A DNA stretch of 64,000 bases, taken from assembly GCA_003249225.1 (NCBI GenBank), contig QKJQ01000023.1, positions 1 through 64,000 of the forward strand, written 5' to 3'. This document shows positions 48,758 to 59,800 of the stretch, piece by piece (the first letter of the stretch is position 1; every line of letters begins with the position of its first letter). Below the pieces are notes generated by a model. That model made no database searches. It was given only the letters and a program-made list of their open reading frames with translations, and was not told the DNA's origin. This stretch comes from Clostridia bacterium. GTDB lineage: Bacteria > Bacillota > Clostridia > Lachnospirales > Lachnospiraceae. The translations under genes and the position numbers were made by a program.

Positions 48758-49624
48758 TTACAGCAGATTGTTCAATTCATTAATAGAAAATTCATAGCTT
48801 TTGTTACAAAAATGGCATTTTACTTCAATTGGTTTCCCGTCGTCGATCATCTCACCAATATCCTTTTTCGGCAAAGCCGCCAATGCTTTTTCCACGCGTT
48901 GTTTTGTACAGTTGCAGTAGAACTTCGTCGGTATTTTTTCGTTGATCTCAAGTCCAAAATCGCCAAGAAGAAATGTAAGAATGTCTTCCGGTGTCATACC
49001 TTCATCAAGCATCTGTGTGACAGAAGTTATCTTTGTTAACTTTTCTTCCAACGCCGTAACAAGCGATTCCTCCACGAATGGCATCATCTGAATGATAAAT
49101 CCGCCGGACTGGCAAACCGTGTTGTTCCGGTTCATTAAAACACCAAGACCCACACTGGAAGGCACCTGCTCACTGGTGGCAAAATAATAAGTCAGATCTT
49201 CTGCGATCTCACCTGTTATCAGATCCGTAGTGCCGACATACGGTTCCTTCAGTCCCAGATCCTTAATGACCTGAAGCGTACCATATCCTATGGCGCCCCC
49301 CACATCAAGCTTGCCCAGATAGTTTGGCTCATTCACGATCTCAGGATGATATACGTACCCTTTAACATTAGCAGCGGAATCCGCTGTAACGACCAGTCCG
49401 CCAAGCGGTCCGTCTCCTTTGATCTGAAGGGTCAGGAGATCCTTTTCCCCTTTCATCATACTTCCCATCATGGCGCCTGCCGTCATCAGCCGTCCAAGTG
49501 CAGCCGTTGCAACAGGGCTGGTATCATGAAGCGCCCTGGCTGTTTCTGTCATTTCTTTTGTTGTTGCAGCAAATGCCCGGATCATCGAGTCCGCAGCCGT
49601 TGCTCTTATTATATAATCACTCAT
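48758..49624 (-). CDS. hslO: Hsp33 redox-regulated chaperone
   Basis: A 288-aa holdase chaperone activated by oxidation. The C-terminal zinc site is present as CNC and CHFC pairs, which release zinc and form disulfides under stress. It begins SDYIIRATAADSMIRAFA, the normal start; the frame stays open about 100 nt further upstream but that lies inside the methyltransferase gene. The ATG at 49624 overlaps the methyltransferase end by 8 nt. Confidence 0.95.
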   Translation of the reverse strand: MSDYIIRATAADSMIRAFAATTKEMTETARALHDTSPVATAALGRLMTAGAMMGSMMKGEKDLLTLQIKGDGPLGGLVVTADSAANVKGYVYHPEIVNEPNYLGKLDVGGAIGYGTLQVIKDLGLKEPYVGTTDLITGEIAEDLTYYFATSEQVPSSVGLGVLMNRNNTVCQSGGFIIQMMPFVEESLVTALEEKLTKITSVTQMLDEGMTPEDILTFLLGDFGLEINEKIPTKFYCNCTKQRVEKALAALPKKDIGEMIDDGKPIEVKCHFCNKSYEFSINELNNLL

Positions 49625-50381
49625 ATCTTTTTCCGTTCTGAAATCCTTCCTTTGCAATAAAATACATACGTGTACAGGTTGAATCGGGTTTTTTCCCAGT
49701 TTCGGTATCGTAGATGGCAAGCAGCTCCATACCAGCTTTTTTTAACAGTCTTTCAATAACTTTTACCGGATATGCCCGTTCAATATGTGTTTCTTCAAAA
49801 CGTTTGTATTGATCGCTGTCCTCGTTCTTTTCATAAATCGTTATATCATATTCGTTGACAAGATTCTCTTCATCGTAATAATTTTCCCATATGTAACTGC
49901 AGTCCTCCAGATTCTGTGCAAACACATTATCAGCCAGAACTGTTTTGTAATAATACTCAGTATTCAGATCAAATAAAAAGATACCATCCCGCTCCAGATA
50001 GTTGTTGACCAGCTTGAAGACCTGCAGCAGTTCTTCCTCTTCCAGAATATAATTCAGGCTGTCGCAGACGCTGATCATGGCTGATACTGTGCCAAACAGT
50101 TCAAACTCCCTCATATCCTGATGAAGATACAGGATGGAGTCCTCACTCTTTTCGCGTGCGATCTCCAACATCTCCTCGGACAGATCTATACCAATCATAT
50201 CATAACCGCTTTTTGCAAGTCTTCTTGTCATTGCGCCGGTTCCGCAGCCAAGATCCGCAACGATACCTTTTGCGATACCATTTTCATGCAACAGACCAGT
50301 TATCTTACCGGCCCATTCGTCATAGGGCATCTGTTCCATAAATCGATCATAGGTCCTTGCAAATCCACTGTAAGCCTGCAT
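49617..50381 (-). CDS. Class I SAM-dependent methyltransferase
   Basis: A 254-aa methyltransferase with the SAM-binding motif VADLGCGTGA at 41-50 and the later acidic loop IGIDLSEEML. It begins QAYSGFARTYDRFM, a pattern of small-molecule methyltransferases of the YqeM or related type. The substrate cannot be read. It starts 6 nt after the xylB stop and overlaps hslO, so it is translated with both. Confidence 0.85.
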   Translation of the reverse strand: MQAYSGFARTYDRFMEQMPYDEWAGKITGLLHENGIAKGIVADLGCGTGAMTRRLAKSGYDMIGIDLSEEMLEIAREKSEDSILYLHQDMREFELFGTVSAMISVCDSLNYILEEEELLQVFKLVNNYLERDGIFLFDLNTEYYYKTVLADNVFAQNLEDCSYIWENYYDEENLVNEYDITIYEKNEDSDQYKRFEETHIERAYPVKVIERLLKKAGMELLAIYDTETGKKPDSTCTRMYFIAKEGFQNGKRYE

Positions 50382-50387
50382 ATACTC

Positions 50388-51860
50388 TTATTTTCCTTCC
50401 TGTACATCCCATAACGGTTTCATGGTCGGATACAGCTTCTTAAAGTACTGGTATTTTTCTTCGTACTTCGCAACAGTCTCTGCATCCTGTTCGGTCGTGC
50501 TTACCACGCGGATCAATTTTGACGCTGCCTCTTCCACACTCGCAAATGTACCGCAGCCGACCGCTGCAAGGATCGCCGCACCGTATCCCGGTCCTTCTTC
50601 ACTGTTGATCTTATCAACTTTTACATTCATGATATTGGCAACCATCTTACACCATAGCGGGCTTTTTGCACCGCCGCCGTTCAGACGGACTCTTGTAATC
50701 TCAACTCCAAAGCCTCTTGCAATCTCCAGGGCATCACGAAGAGCAAAGGTAACCCCTTCGAGAACGGCCTGTGTCATGTCTGCTCTGGCTGTATCCATGG
50801 TCATTCCGATAAAGGTCGCCCTGGCAAGCGGATTGTTGTGAGGGGTACGCTCACCCATCAGGTAAGGCAGGAAGAAGACATTGTTCTCGCCAAGTTTACC
50901 GATGGCTTCCTGTTCTTTTGCATATTCTTTGGTACCGATAATGTCATCCATCCACCATTTATTTGCAGAAGCAGCTGACAGCATACAGCCAAGGAAATGG
51001 TATTTCCCGTTGGCGTGCGCAAAGGCATGCATTGCATTTTTATCATCCACGGCAAATTCATTGGTTGCAATAAAAATGGTTCCGGATGTCCCAAGCGATA
51101 CACTGCACATACCATTCTCCAATGTTCCGGTTCCGACTGCACCAGCAGCATTATCGCCAGCACCGGCAATGATTTTGACCGAAGTGGAAAGACCGAGTAT
51201 TTCAGCCATCTCTTTTTTCAGTGTCCCTACGACTTCATAGCTTTCAAATGCTTTCGCTAGCTGCTCTTCTTTAATTCCGATGATTTCAATCATCTCTTTT
51301 GACCAGCAGCGGTTCTTTACATCAAAAAGCAGCATTCCGGAAGCATCCGACACATCGGTGCAGTGAACACCGCTTAAACAGTATGCCAGATAATCCTTTG
51401 GCAGCATGATCTTAGCGATTTTACTGAACAGTTCCGGTTCATGTTTTTTCATCCAGAGAAGCTTCGGTGCCGTGAAACCAGTAAGCGCCATATTGGCTGT
51501 ATAAGAAGATATCTTCTCACGTCCGATCACGTTATTCAGGTAATCGCACTCTTCCTGAGTTCTTCCGTCATTCCAAAGAATCGCAGGGCGCAGTACCTTA
51601 TCATTCTCATCCAGTACAACAAGTCCATGCATCTGTCCGCCGAAGCTTATTCCGTCAACAAGAGAAGCATCCAGACCCTGTGTCAATTCTCTCATGCCTT
51701 CGATCAACTTCTCCATCCAGTCCTCCGGTTTTTGTTCAGCCCAGCCAGGATTTGGAAAATACAGTGGATATTCCTTTGTTACAACAGATTTTATGTCACC
51801 TGTTTCATCCATAAGCAAAAGTTTTACAGATGAAGTTCCTAAATCAACACCAATATAGTA
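50388..51860 (-). CDS. xylB: Xylulokinase (FGGY family)
   Basis: A 490-aa sugar kinase phosphorylating D-xylulose for the pentose phosphate pathway. The first phosphate motif is YYIGVDLGTSSVKLLLMD, the substrate region GQMHGLV and the catalytic aspartate lies in GAGDNAAGAVG. Length is typical. GGAGGAG lies 7 nt before the ATG at 51860. It lies apart from the arabinofuranosidase locus, yet D-xylulose arises in xylose use, so the two could serve the same plant polysaccharide. Confidence 0.93.
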   Translation of the reverse strand, partial: YYIGVDLGTSSVKLLLMDETGDIKSVVTKEYPLYFPNPGWAEQKPEDWMEKLIEGMRELTQGLDASLVDGISFGGQMHGLVVLDENDKVLRPAILWNDGRTQEECDYLNNVIGREKISSYTANMALTGFTAPKLLWMKKHEPELFSKIAKIMLPKDYLAYCLSGVHCTDVSDASGMLLFDVKNRCWSKEMIEIIGIKEEQLAKAFESYEVVGTLKKEMAEILGLSTSVKIIAGAGDNAAGAVGTGTLENGMCSVSLGTSGTIFIATNEFAVDDKNAMHAFAHANGKYHFLGCMLSAASANKWWMDDIIGTKEYAKEQEAIGKLGENNVFFLPYLMGERTPHNNPLARATFIGMTMDTARADMTQAVLEGVTFALRDALEIARGFGVEITRVRLNGGGAKSPLWCKMVANIMNVKVDKINSEEGPGYGAAILAAVGCGTFASVEEAASKLIRVVSTTEQDAETVAKYEEKYQYFKKLYPTMKPLWDVQEGK

Positions 51861-51921
51861 CATAGTATGCTCCTCCAATAGTGAAAATAATTTCGTAAAC
51901 ACTCCGTTTTTTCATTGTATC

Positions 51922-51959
51922 ATCATAACAATATGACGAATTACTGTCAATACTGACAG
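51922..51959 (-). promoter_or_regulatory. xylB promoter with a palindrome over the -35 box
   Basis: TTGACA (51945-51950) and TATGAT (51922-51927) on the minus strand are spaced by 17 bp. A perfect inverted repeat CTGTCA-ATAC-TGACAG (51944-51959) covers the -35 box, well placed for a repressor. Confidence 0.7.
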
Positions 51960-51960
51960 G

Positions 51961-52875
51961 TCAGCTAATTCCTGTAATATACGTCATTCTCTGTTTCAGT
52001 ACCTCAATTTTTGCATTTCGTATATCACCACCGTACTCCCCGTCAAAAGTCCAGACAAGCTCACTGTCAGTCTCAATGGTCAGTTCCCTGATTTTCTTAA
52101 AATAGATATTCGGGCTGTTTTCTAATTCGCCGGTATAAAGGCAGTTGATGATTGAATTAAAATCGAGCAGATTTTTTGGCATCTTGATAAAGATCATTTC
52201 AAAGTATCCGTCGTCAAAAATAACATTTTTTCCGGTAATTCCTTTGAATCCGGCAACAGAATCCGTGTTAACTATAAGCCCGTCAATGAAATCATCTTCG
52301 ATCTGAATATCTTCTGTTGTGAGCTTAAGATGATATGATTTCACATTGGTCAGTTTCCCGGCGCCATTCAAAAAGTAAGCCAGCCGTCCGATCACGTTCT
52401 TTGCAATCTGTGAGGTATCATACGTTACATCGGTAAAAAGTCCGAATGCCGCGGAATAAATGAAAGGGTGATTATTTAATGTTGCAATATCACTGGACAG
52501 CGGTGTACCGGTAACTGCAAGTTCAGCCGCCTTTACAATCTGATCCGGAATCTGAAGACTTGATGCAAAATCATTCGTGGTTCCGGCCGACACAAATCCA
52601 AGCGGAAGATTCTTACCGCTTTGAAGTACACCGGATGCCACTTCCGCAAAAGTGCCATCACCACCGGCACAGACAATCCTCTCACAATATTGTTCCTTTG
52701 CATACTGCAACGCTTTTTCTGTAGCATCGCCCTTTGCCTTGGTTGGATATACGATAACTTCATAGCCTGCATTTGAAAAAGTGTCAATGATTTCAGGAAG
52801 CTTTGCGCGGATCCGCCCCTTCCCGGCAAAAGGATTATAGATAAATAAAATGCGTTTTAGATTTTTTTCTTTCAT
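51961..52875 (-). CDS. Diacylglycerol/lipid kinase, YegS/BmrU type
   Basis: A 304-aa soluble lipid kinase. The catalytic-domain signatures are IYNPFAGKGR near the N-terminus and CAGGDGTFAEVASG around residue 65-80, followed by the C-terminal beta-sandwich (FDGEYGGD). The start at 52875 has GGAGG 6 nt upstream. It lies downstream of addA, 122 bp away, and probably recycles diacylglycerol at the membrane; substrate is not certain. Confidence 0.88.
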   Translation of the reverse strand: MKEKNLKRILFIYNPFAGKGRIRAKLPEIIDTFSNAGYEVIVYPTKAKGDATEKALQYAKEQYCERIVCAGGDGTFAEVASGVLQSGKNLPLGFVSAGTTNDFASSLQIPDQIVKAAELAVTGTPLSSDIATLNNHPFIYSAAFGLFTDVTYDTSQIAKNVIGRLAYFLNGAGKLTNVKSYHLKLTTEDIQIEDDFIDGLIVNTDSVAGFKGITGKNVIFDDGYFEMIFIKMPKNLLDFNSIINCLYTGELENSPNIYFKKIRELTIETDSELVWTFDGEYGGDIRNAKIEVLKQRMTYITGIS

Positions 52876-52996
52876 AACTACCTCCATTCATGTGCTCTGA
52901 TTACATGAGCGCATGTTTTTGTATAAGCAAATATATTTCTGCATAGGTACATATTTTGTGCATGATATCTTGTTCCTGGCATATTGTAAATTATGT

Positions 52997-55900
52997 TTAC
53001 CATTCAATGGTACAGGATAACGCAAAGGAATAGAGTATCTTCTCTTTCACCTTTTTTTGCATGCACTGTTCCAATGCCTGGCTGTAATAATCCATCTGTA
53101 CCTGATATCGGTTCTTTAGTATCAATGCTCCGTCTTTCGGTATCTGGTCTGTTTTATAATCAACAAGCACGAGCTGTCCGTCCTCTTCAAAAAAACAGTC
53201 TATGATTCCCTGAATCAGAAGATATTCTCCTTCTGCCTGTTCATCCTCAACACCAATAACAAAAGGCTGTTCCCTAAACAATCGATTTTCTTCCTCTGCT
53301 CTTTTCATACGTTCTGCAAGGGGATTTTCAAGGAATTTTACAAAATGATCTGTCTTTAGGGCTTTTCTCTCTTCTTTTGTAATCTTACCATTTTCTTCGA
53401 TTATATCAAGGAATGCAGATAAATCAAGCGCATTCTTTGTACTTTGCAGAGGGAGATTTTCCATGATCGTATGGTACAAAGTTCCCCTGGCACTTCCGCT
53501 AATTGTTTCTGTTTTATTTTCCTGTGATTTTAGTAAAAATGCTGGCAAAGTCTTTTCTTTCTCGGGTGAAAGAAGCACAACCGCTTCTTCCAGGTCATCC
53601 ATTGCCCTGTGTTTTAGTTCGGAAACCGACACTTTCATTGGTAACTTCGCAGCCTCTTCATAGGGATACAAAAAGGTCAGTCTCTTTACATATTCCTGAT
53701 ACTCCTGTTTATCGAAAGAAGTCCCGCCTGCTGTGAACACCTCTTCCTTCTCACCTTTATGGTCTTTTGTCATAGTGCTTTCTGCCGGCATGCTGTTATA
53801 ACTTTGTTCATCGATATCCGATTGTTTACGGCATTCCTTCAGACTTTCAAGCAACCTCTGCTTTTTATCGACCTCTTCCTTTTGTTCCAAAAGTATCTCC
53901 TCCATCTGGATGGAGGGTTCGATTTTTGCCTTTAGCCGCACCTTCTGCTTTGTTGCTTTTGGAACAACATCAATATAACATTCCTGCAAAGCTTCTGCAT
54001 CATCGATACTTCGAAACATGGATGGTCCGACAACGGAAAGATAGCTGCCCGCCTTTTCTAAATCAAAACTATCCATAACTTCGGATGATTGCGCATTGAT
54101 CCATCCTTTTACAGTCTCTTCCGGTTCTTTTATCGTGCCGGTCATGATCAGCTTTTCTCTGGCTCTGGTCAGTGCTACATATAAAACGCGCAGCTCTTCT
54201 GCAATGCTTTCCTTTTGCAGCCCTTTTCTTATAACCGCTTTGGGCAGCGAAGTGATCCTGGTTCTTTTTATTTCATCGATACATTCCGGTCCGATTCCCA
54301 GTTCAGGATGTATCACGACCGTACCTGCCAGATCCCGCATGTTGAATTTTTTTCCCATACCTGCAACGAAAACAACCGGGAATTCCAACCCTTTGCTTTT
54401 ATGAATGCTCATGATTCGAACAGCCTGTTTTCCTTCTTTGGACAAGCCTGCTTCCCCGAAATCAATATCATAGCTTAACAGCCGTTCAACATACCTTATA
54501 AAGTGAAAGACACCATGATAACTTGTTTCTTCATAACTTTTTGCCTTGGTAATCAAAAGTGCCAGATTTGCTCTCCGCCTGTCTCCAAATGACATGAAAG
54601 AAACCTTGTATAAAAATTGTGTCGTTTCATATAAGGTACGTATCAGTTCATGAATCGGTTCATGGACAGCACATCTTCTAAGATAATCATACTGCGCAAG
54701 AAATACTGTTAGTTTTTCCTGAAGTGTTTTACTTTTGATAGGATCCACCGGTTCTGTTGCTGCATAAGCACGAACAGACTCCATCAGTGGCATACGAATG
54801 TCCCGCACAGAAGCCATTTCCTCACTTGTCAGCATGACAATCGGTGAGTAAAGCACTGCTGCTGCCGGTATGTCCTGCCTTGGATTATCAAGGATTCTAA
54901 GATAATTTAACACAGTCTGCACTTCCATTGTCTGAAAAAATCCGGTTCTTGTTTCCGACACCGTAGGAATCCCTTCACTCATCAGAATCGTAGTAAAGGT
55001 TTCCGACCACCCCTGCATACTACGTAAAAGTATGGTAATGTCTCCATAACCAGCCCTTTGCAAACCGTCTTTTCCCTCAATAAGAAGTCCGTGTTCCTTA
55101 TCGGTAAGTTCTTTGATTCTCTTTGCTATGGCATATGCCTCAATTTCTCTTGGTGTCAGCGCTGTATTTTCTTTCCTGTCTTCTTCCGTGTTTTCACTGT
55201 CCCCTTCGTCGTCTGACTCTCGGCCAATCAAAAGTAATTCCGTATCGTAATTTTCCAACTCTTTTTCTGGTTCGTCAGGATATAGAAAAGTTCTTCCCGG
55301 ATAAAGTGCCGCCTTATCATCGTAAGCGATACGTCCAAATTCTTTCTTCATGAACCACTCAAAGAGATAGTTCACGCTGTTCAGTACCTGGTGCCTGCTT
55401 CTGAAATTCTGGCTCAGATCTATTTTTTGGTATTTACTGTCTTCTTCGGTATAGGTTTCATACTTTTCCATAAAGAGCTCAGGTCTCGCCAGACGAAAAC
55501 GGTAAATACTCTGCTTAACATCGCCTACCATGAATTGATTTGGCTGTCCATCCTGTTCTCTGGCTATGCTTGTTAGGATAGTCTCCTGAACCAGATTGCT
55601 GTCCTGATATTCATCGATCATGATCTGAGCGAACTGCTCGCGAAGTACTTCTGCCGCCTGCGATGGAATCACCTTGCCTTCTTTTCTATCCACAAGGATC
55701 TTTAGCGCAAAATGCTCTATATCCGAAAAGTCCAGCAAGTTCCTCTCTTCCTTTCTTTTTGAAAAGGCTGTACCGAACTCTTTTGTTAATGCAATTAATT
55801 CAAACATCAATTCTTGTACAGACAGCAGATCTGCAAAGCTTTCTTCCAGACTCTGAAAAAAGTAAATTTCCTTGATTTCCTTGATTGTTTTTTTATAGGA

Positions 55901-56812
55901 AGCACGCAGTTCTTTTACACGCTCTTTTTTCTGTTCCGAAGTTCCTTCTTTGGTTCGGCTGCTAAGCCGTATAAATTCTACATTCTCCAGCTGTTCCTGC
56001 ATCCTTTTGTAGTCACTGTTAAATCTTAAATATTCTAGTTGTTCTATATCACTAAGTACAGCTTTTTCATAACTGTCCGGTCCCTCTGTTTCCCTGCAGA
56101 TCATTCGTGCTGTTTCGGCCTTTTTCAGACTGCTTTCTACCAGTTCAGATGTATGTGTCATGAGCTGTTTCATCCATACTGAATCAAGCAAATCACTCAT
56201 CGTTTCGAATGAGTACATTGCTTCCTGTTCTTCCAGCCATTCCATCGGCCACGGATAGCTCTCACTGGCACGAAACATCTGCTTAATCATGGTTTCCAGA
56301 GCCATATCTGATTTATTTCCCCCATAACATTCAACGAAACGAAGGAACCGGTTGTCCCCTTCCTCGTATTTTCGTTCCAGCAATTCTTCCAATACATCTG
56401 ATTGCATAAGCTCCATCTCGACTTCATCTCCAAGACGAAACGATGGATCAAGCTCAATCATAGGAAAATAATTCTTAACTACATTCATGCAGAAACTGTC
56501 GATTGTCATGATCATCGCAGTAGAAAGAAGGGTCTGTTGCTTCTGAAGATGATCATTTTCAGGATCTGTCTCGATTCGTCTGGCAATGGCATCGCCAATT
56601 CTCTCACGCATCTCAGCCGCTGCTGCATTGGTAAAGGTCACAACCAGCAGTTCATCAATATTCAGTGGTTTATCACCCTCTGTTAACAACGACAGGATTC
56701 TTTCCACAAGGACTGCCGTCTTGCCAGAACCTGCCGCCGCTGATACCAGAAGATTCCTTCCGGATAGATCAATTGCTCTCTTTTGCTCTTTTGTCCATTG
56801 TCTCTCTGCCAT
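52997..56812 (-). CDS. addA: ATP-dependent helicase/nuclease subunit A (AddA)
   Basis: A 1271-aa 3'-5' helicase and nuclease that with AddB processes double-strand breaks for RecA loading at Chi. The P-loop is AAAGSGKT near residue 24-31, with later helicase motifs IDEYQDSN, YRFRLARPE and VALTRAREKL. The nuclease motif near the C-terminus is LVLVDYKTD, with an acidic residue upstream in GIIDCFFEED. The start at 56812 is preferred (AERQWTKEQ); the frame extends upstream into addB. Four bases separate addB and addA. Confidence 0.97.
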   Translation of the reverse strand: MAERQWTKEQKRAIDLSGRNLLVSAAAGSGKTAVLVERILSLLTEGDKPLNIDELLVVTFTNAAAAEMRERIGDAIARRIETDPENDHLQKQQTLLSTAMIMTIDSFCMNVVKNYFPMIELDPSFRLGDEVEMELMQSDVLEELLERKYEEGDNRFLRFVECYGGNKSDMALETMIKQMFRASESYPWPMEWLEEQEAMYSFETMSDLLDSVWMKQLMTHTSELVESSLKKAETARMICRETEGPDSYEKAVLSDIEQLEYLRFNSDYKRMQEQLENVEFIRLSSRTKEGTSEQKKERVKELRASYKKTIKEIKEIYFFQSLEESFADLLSVQELMFELIALTKEFGTAFSKRKEERNLLDFSDIEHFALKILVDRKEGKVIPSQAAEVLREQFAQIMIDEYQDSNLVQETILTSIAREQDGQPNQFMVGDVKQSIYRFRLARPELFMEKYETYTEEDSKYQKIDLSQNFRSRHQVLNSVNYLFEWFMKKEFGRIAYDDKAALYPGRTFLYPDEPEKELENYDTELLLIGRESDDEGDSENTEEDRKENTALTPREIEAYAIAKRIKELTDKEHGLLIEGKDGLQRAGYGDITILLRSMQGWSETFTTILMSEGIPTVSETRTGFFQTMEVQTVLNYLRILDNPRQDIPAAAVLYSPIVMLTSEEMASVRDIRMPLMESVRAYAATEPVDPIKSKTLQEKLTVFLAQYDYLRRCAVHEPIHELIRTLYETTQFLYKVSFMSFGDRRRANLALLITKAKSYEETSYHGVFHFIRYVERLLSYDIDFGEAGLSKEGKQAVRIMSIHKSKGLEFPVVFVAGMGKKFNMRDLAGTVVIHPELGIGPECIDEIKRTRITSLPKAVIRKGLQKESIAEELRVLYVALTRAREKLIMTGTIKEPEETVKGWINAQSSEVMDSFDLEKAGSYLSVVGPSMFRSIDDAEALQECYIDVVPKATKQKVRLKAKIEPSIQMEEILLEQKEEVDKKQRLLESLKECRKQSDIDEQSYNSMPAESTMTKDHKGEKEEVFTAGGTSFDKQEYQEYVKRLTFLYPYEEAAKLPMKVSVSELKHRAMDDLEEAVVLLSPEKEKTLPAFLLKSQENKTETISGSARGTLYHTIMENLPLQSTKNALDLSAFLDIIEENGKITKEERKALKTDHFVKFLENPLAERMKRAEEENRLFREQPFVIGVEDEQAEGEYLLIQGIIDCFFEEDGQLVLVDYKTDQIPKDGALILKNRYQVQMDYYSQALEQCMQKKVKEKILYSFALSCTIEW

Positions 56813-56816
56813 AGCT

Positions 56817-59800
56817 CTACTGCTCCTTTTGCTGCTTTGTTTCCTTGAGCAGCTGGAAAATATCATCCTGTGACTGCTTTTTTATACTTCTGCATTTTTT
56901 CATACGGACTTCATCAAAGCAACAGATCGAAGCAAAGTCACAGTAAGAACAGGGGACCTGCCCCTTGTAGCGGTAAGGATTCATTTTGACGGTTCCGTCC
57001 ATGATCTCACTTCCGAATCTATGCATCATTTTATCGAGATGCTCCATCACTTCTGTAAACTGCTCTGTCTCCGCGGTCATGGAAGAGGAAGTCAGCTGTC
57101 CGTCTTTTTTTGTCTCGGCAGGAATTACCATAGACTGGAACGATGGTGCCAGTCCGCCGTCTTCTGTCTCAAAACCTTCATCTAGCATGGAAAGAATCCC
57201 TTCTGCTCTGTTAACCAGACCATTCATGCGAAGTTCCTTTTTAAGTTCAGTTTCAGCTTTTTCTGATTTTGCAACGATAGGATCATCCAGCCGGTAATAG
57301 AATACCCCGGCAGGAATGATATCTGTTCCTTTGTTTGTCATGGACATCATACGAATCGCTTCCTGCAGATAGACACCTAACTGCAGCTGCAGTCCATGAT
57401 AAAGTTTATTCATATCAAAAACAGTATTTCCTGATTTATAGTCGACTACTGAGAGATACATCTTTCCGTTCTTTTGGAAGGTATCGATTCGATCGATTCT
57501 TCCCTTCAGTTTCAGATACCGATCTGCATACTCAAAGTTCTTTTCATAAGCTGCCGGGCTGAATTTTCCCTGACAGATCTGCTCCTGCATGGTCTGCAGC
57601 GCTCTTTGCAGAATCCGGTTGATTCTTGTAACAAGATATGCCCTTCTGCTGGTACTTGTTAAAAGATCTCCTTTGTATCCTGCCACAGCCTCTTGTACGC
57701 TGTCCTCACCAAGACTTTTTCTTACCTCACTAGTCATCGTCTTCCAGTTGTAATCACTTTTTCTCAGTTTACCCGAGAAAAGTTCCAGTGCATTATGAAA
57801 TATTGTTCCGATGTCCGGAAGCAGAATTTCAAATTCTTTACGCTTTGAAAGCTGCAGCCCATATTGGAGAAAATGTGCGTATGCGCAGGAAGCATACTGC
57901 TCCAGTCTTGAAATACTGCCAGGGAGCAGTTCACCATATAAGCGCACTGCCATTTCCCTTGTAATCATTTGTTCTTCCGGTTGGTAGTATGCTGCATCCG
58001 CTACCTCTTCCGGTGTAATATACGGATACCTTCCGCTTTTTGAGACAGCGCAGAAAAGTTCCCTGTAATGTTCGGTTATTCCTTCCTCTTTGAAATCTCT
58101 GACAGCGTCTGTCAAGGTGGTCAGCCCGTCATCCGTGCCCAACCTGTATTCTATTGCCAGCTCATCCTGACAATATTGTATCTGCAGGTTCGGAAAAAGC
58201 TTTTGTACTCTTGCCAGAAGCGAAGAAGGCCGAAGTTTTTTTCCATCATTGCTATATTCGCTATAGAACATATATAATTTTTCTGATGGTTTTGTAAGAT
58301 TAAGGTACAGATAGAACTCTCCTGTATAGGCATTTTGCCGCTGCGTCGGAGATAACTCGATTCCTTGTTCTGCAAATACTCTTCGGTCTAGATCTGTTAA
58401 AAGTCCTCCGCTGTTCCCGCCCTTTGGAACATACCCATCATTTACTCCTACAAAAAACAGTGCTTTGATTCCCATTAGCCTTGTCCGTTCAATATCACCG
58501 ATCACAATCTGATCGACACCGGGAGGAATCAGCCCAACTTTTGCTTCTTTTAGTCCTGTCTCCATGATTTCTCTGAATTCCCGGACTGACACGACCTGGT
58601 CCTGTAATAATTCATGGCAGCGGTCCAATACATCCAGAAGTAAACGGTATACCTGTTCATATTCCTTAATCAAAAGTGCTTTGTGTTTCATATCAGCAAA
58701 TAATTCGTTCTCTCGAAGCTCCTTTGCCATGGTAAGCAGTTTTTGCTCAATGGCGTACGTTTCAAGATAATTATACATCGCTTCAACACGCTCTTTTACT
58801 GTTGTCTTTTGATTCGACAAGACTTCAATAACCGGAGATACCACATTAAATACTTTGTTTTTCAGCCTGTTAATTGTCTCTTTATCTGTACTGTATGTAA
58901 GGTCTCTTCGCTCTTCCCAGTCCGATGACCACCGATTCTTACCTCTAATACCCGCTGCTATTACGTGCTCTTCTAAAACATCGCTCTCGTCGGTGAGAAT
59001 TTCCGACAGTCCGCATCGGACATAGCGAAAAACTGCTTCATAAGAATAGTTCTCTTCTGCAATGGATAGAAGGGAACGTATAAGTTCTGCCAATGGATTG
59101 CCAAGAATCCCTTTCTTTTCATCAACAAAACACGGAACCTTGGCTTTTTCAAATTCTGTCTGAAGCCTGCTGCCAAATACGCTGATATCACCACAGACAA
59201 TCGCAATATCTCTGTAATGCCAGTTCTTCTCACGTATCAGCTTTCTGACCAGACTGACACACTGAAGAATTTCATCTTCTGCGTTCCTGGCACAGAAAAT
59301 CTTGATATCATTTGTTGCCTTCTCATAAGGCAGAACCGGATACCGAAAGATATTTTTTTCAAGCGCTGACAAAGCACTGCTTACTTGGAATCTTGGATTC
59401 CCAATATTCGTTTTCGAAGCCTCTGGAAGAATCCAAGGATCTTCCACCGCACATCCTTCTGCCTTCGCAAGCTTTGTAAGCGTCTCAATGGTCTTTCTGC
59501 TTAAGTAAAAGAGCTGGTGCTCTTTTTGAATGCGAAACACTTCCTGTCGTTCCATTGTCACGGTTACGTACATCTTTCTGGAATGACGCATAAGTTTCTG
59601 CAGCAGTCTGTACTGGGACGGTGTAAACCCGGTAAAACCATCCAGAACTATGGTTGCATTTGCAATTCTGGCCGAATGTTCAATCTCATAACTTAAGAGG
59701 TCAAGTATCTCTTCTGTTGTTATATAACGCTCTTCTAAAAATTCAGAAAAAGCTTTTTGAATGGTGTGGATATCCTTCAATTTTCGCAAGAGTACAGGAC

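Noticed and set aside
52889..52920. Terminator on the plus strand upstream of the lipid kinase
   Set aside because: CATGTGCTC/GAGCGCATG with a T-run is a convincing hairpin, but no plus-strand gene ends there; it may be a minor antisense stop or chance, so it was not listed as a feature.
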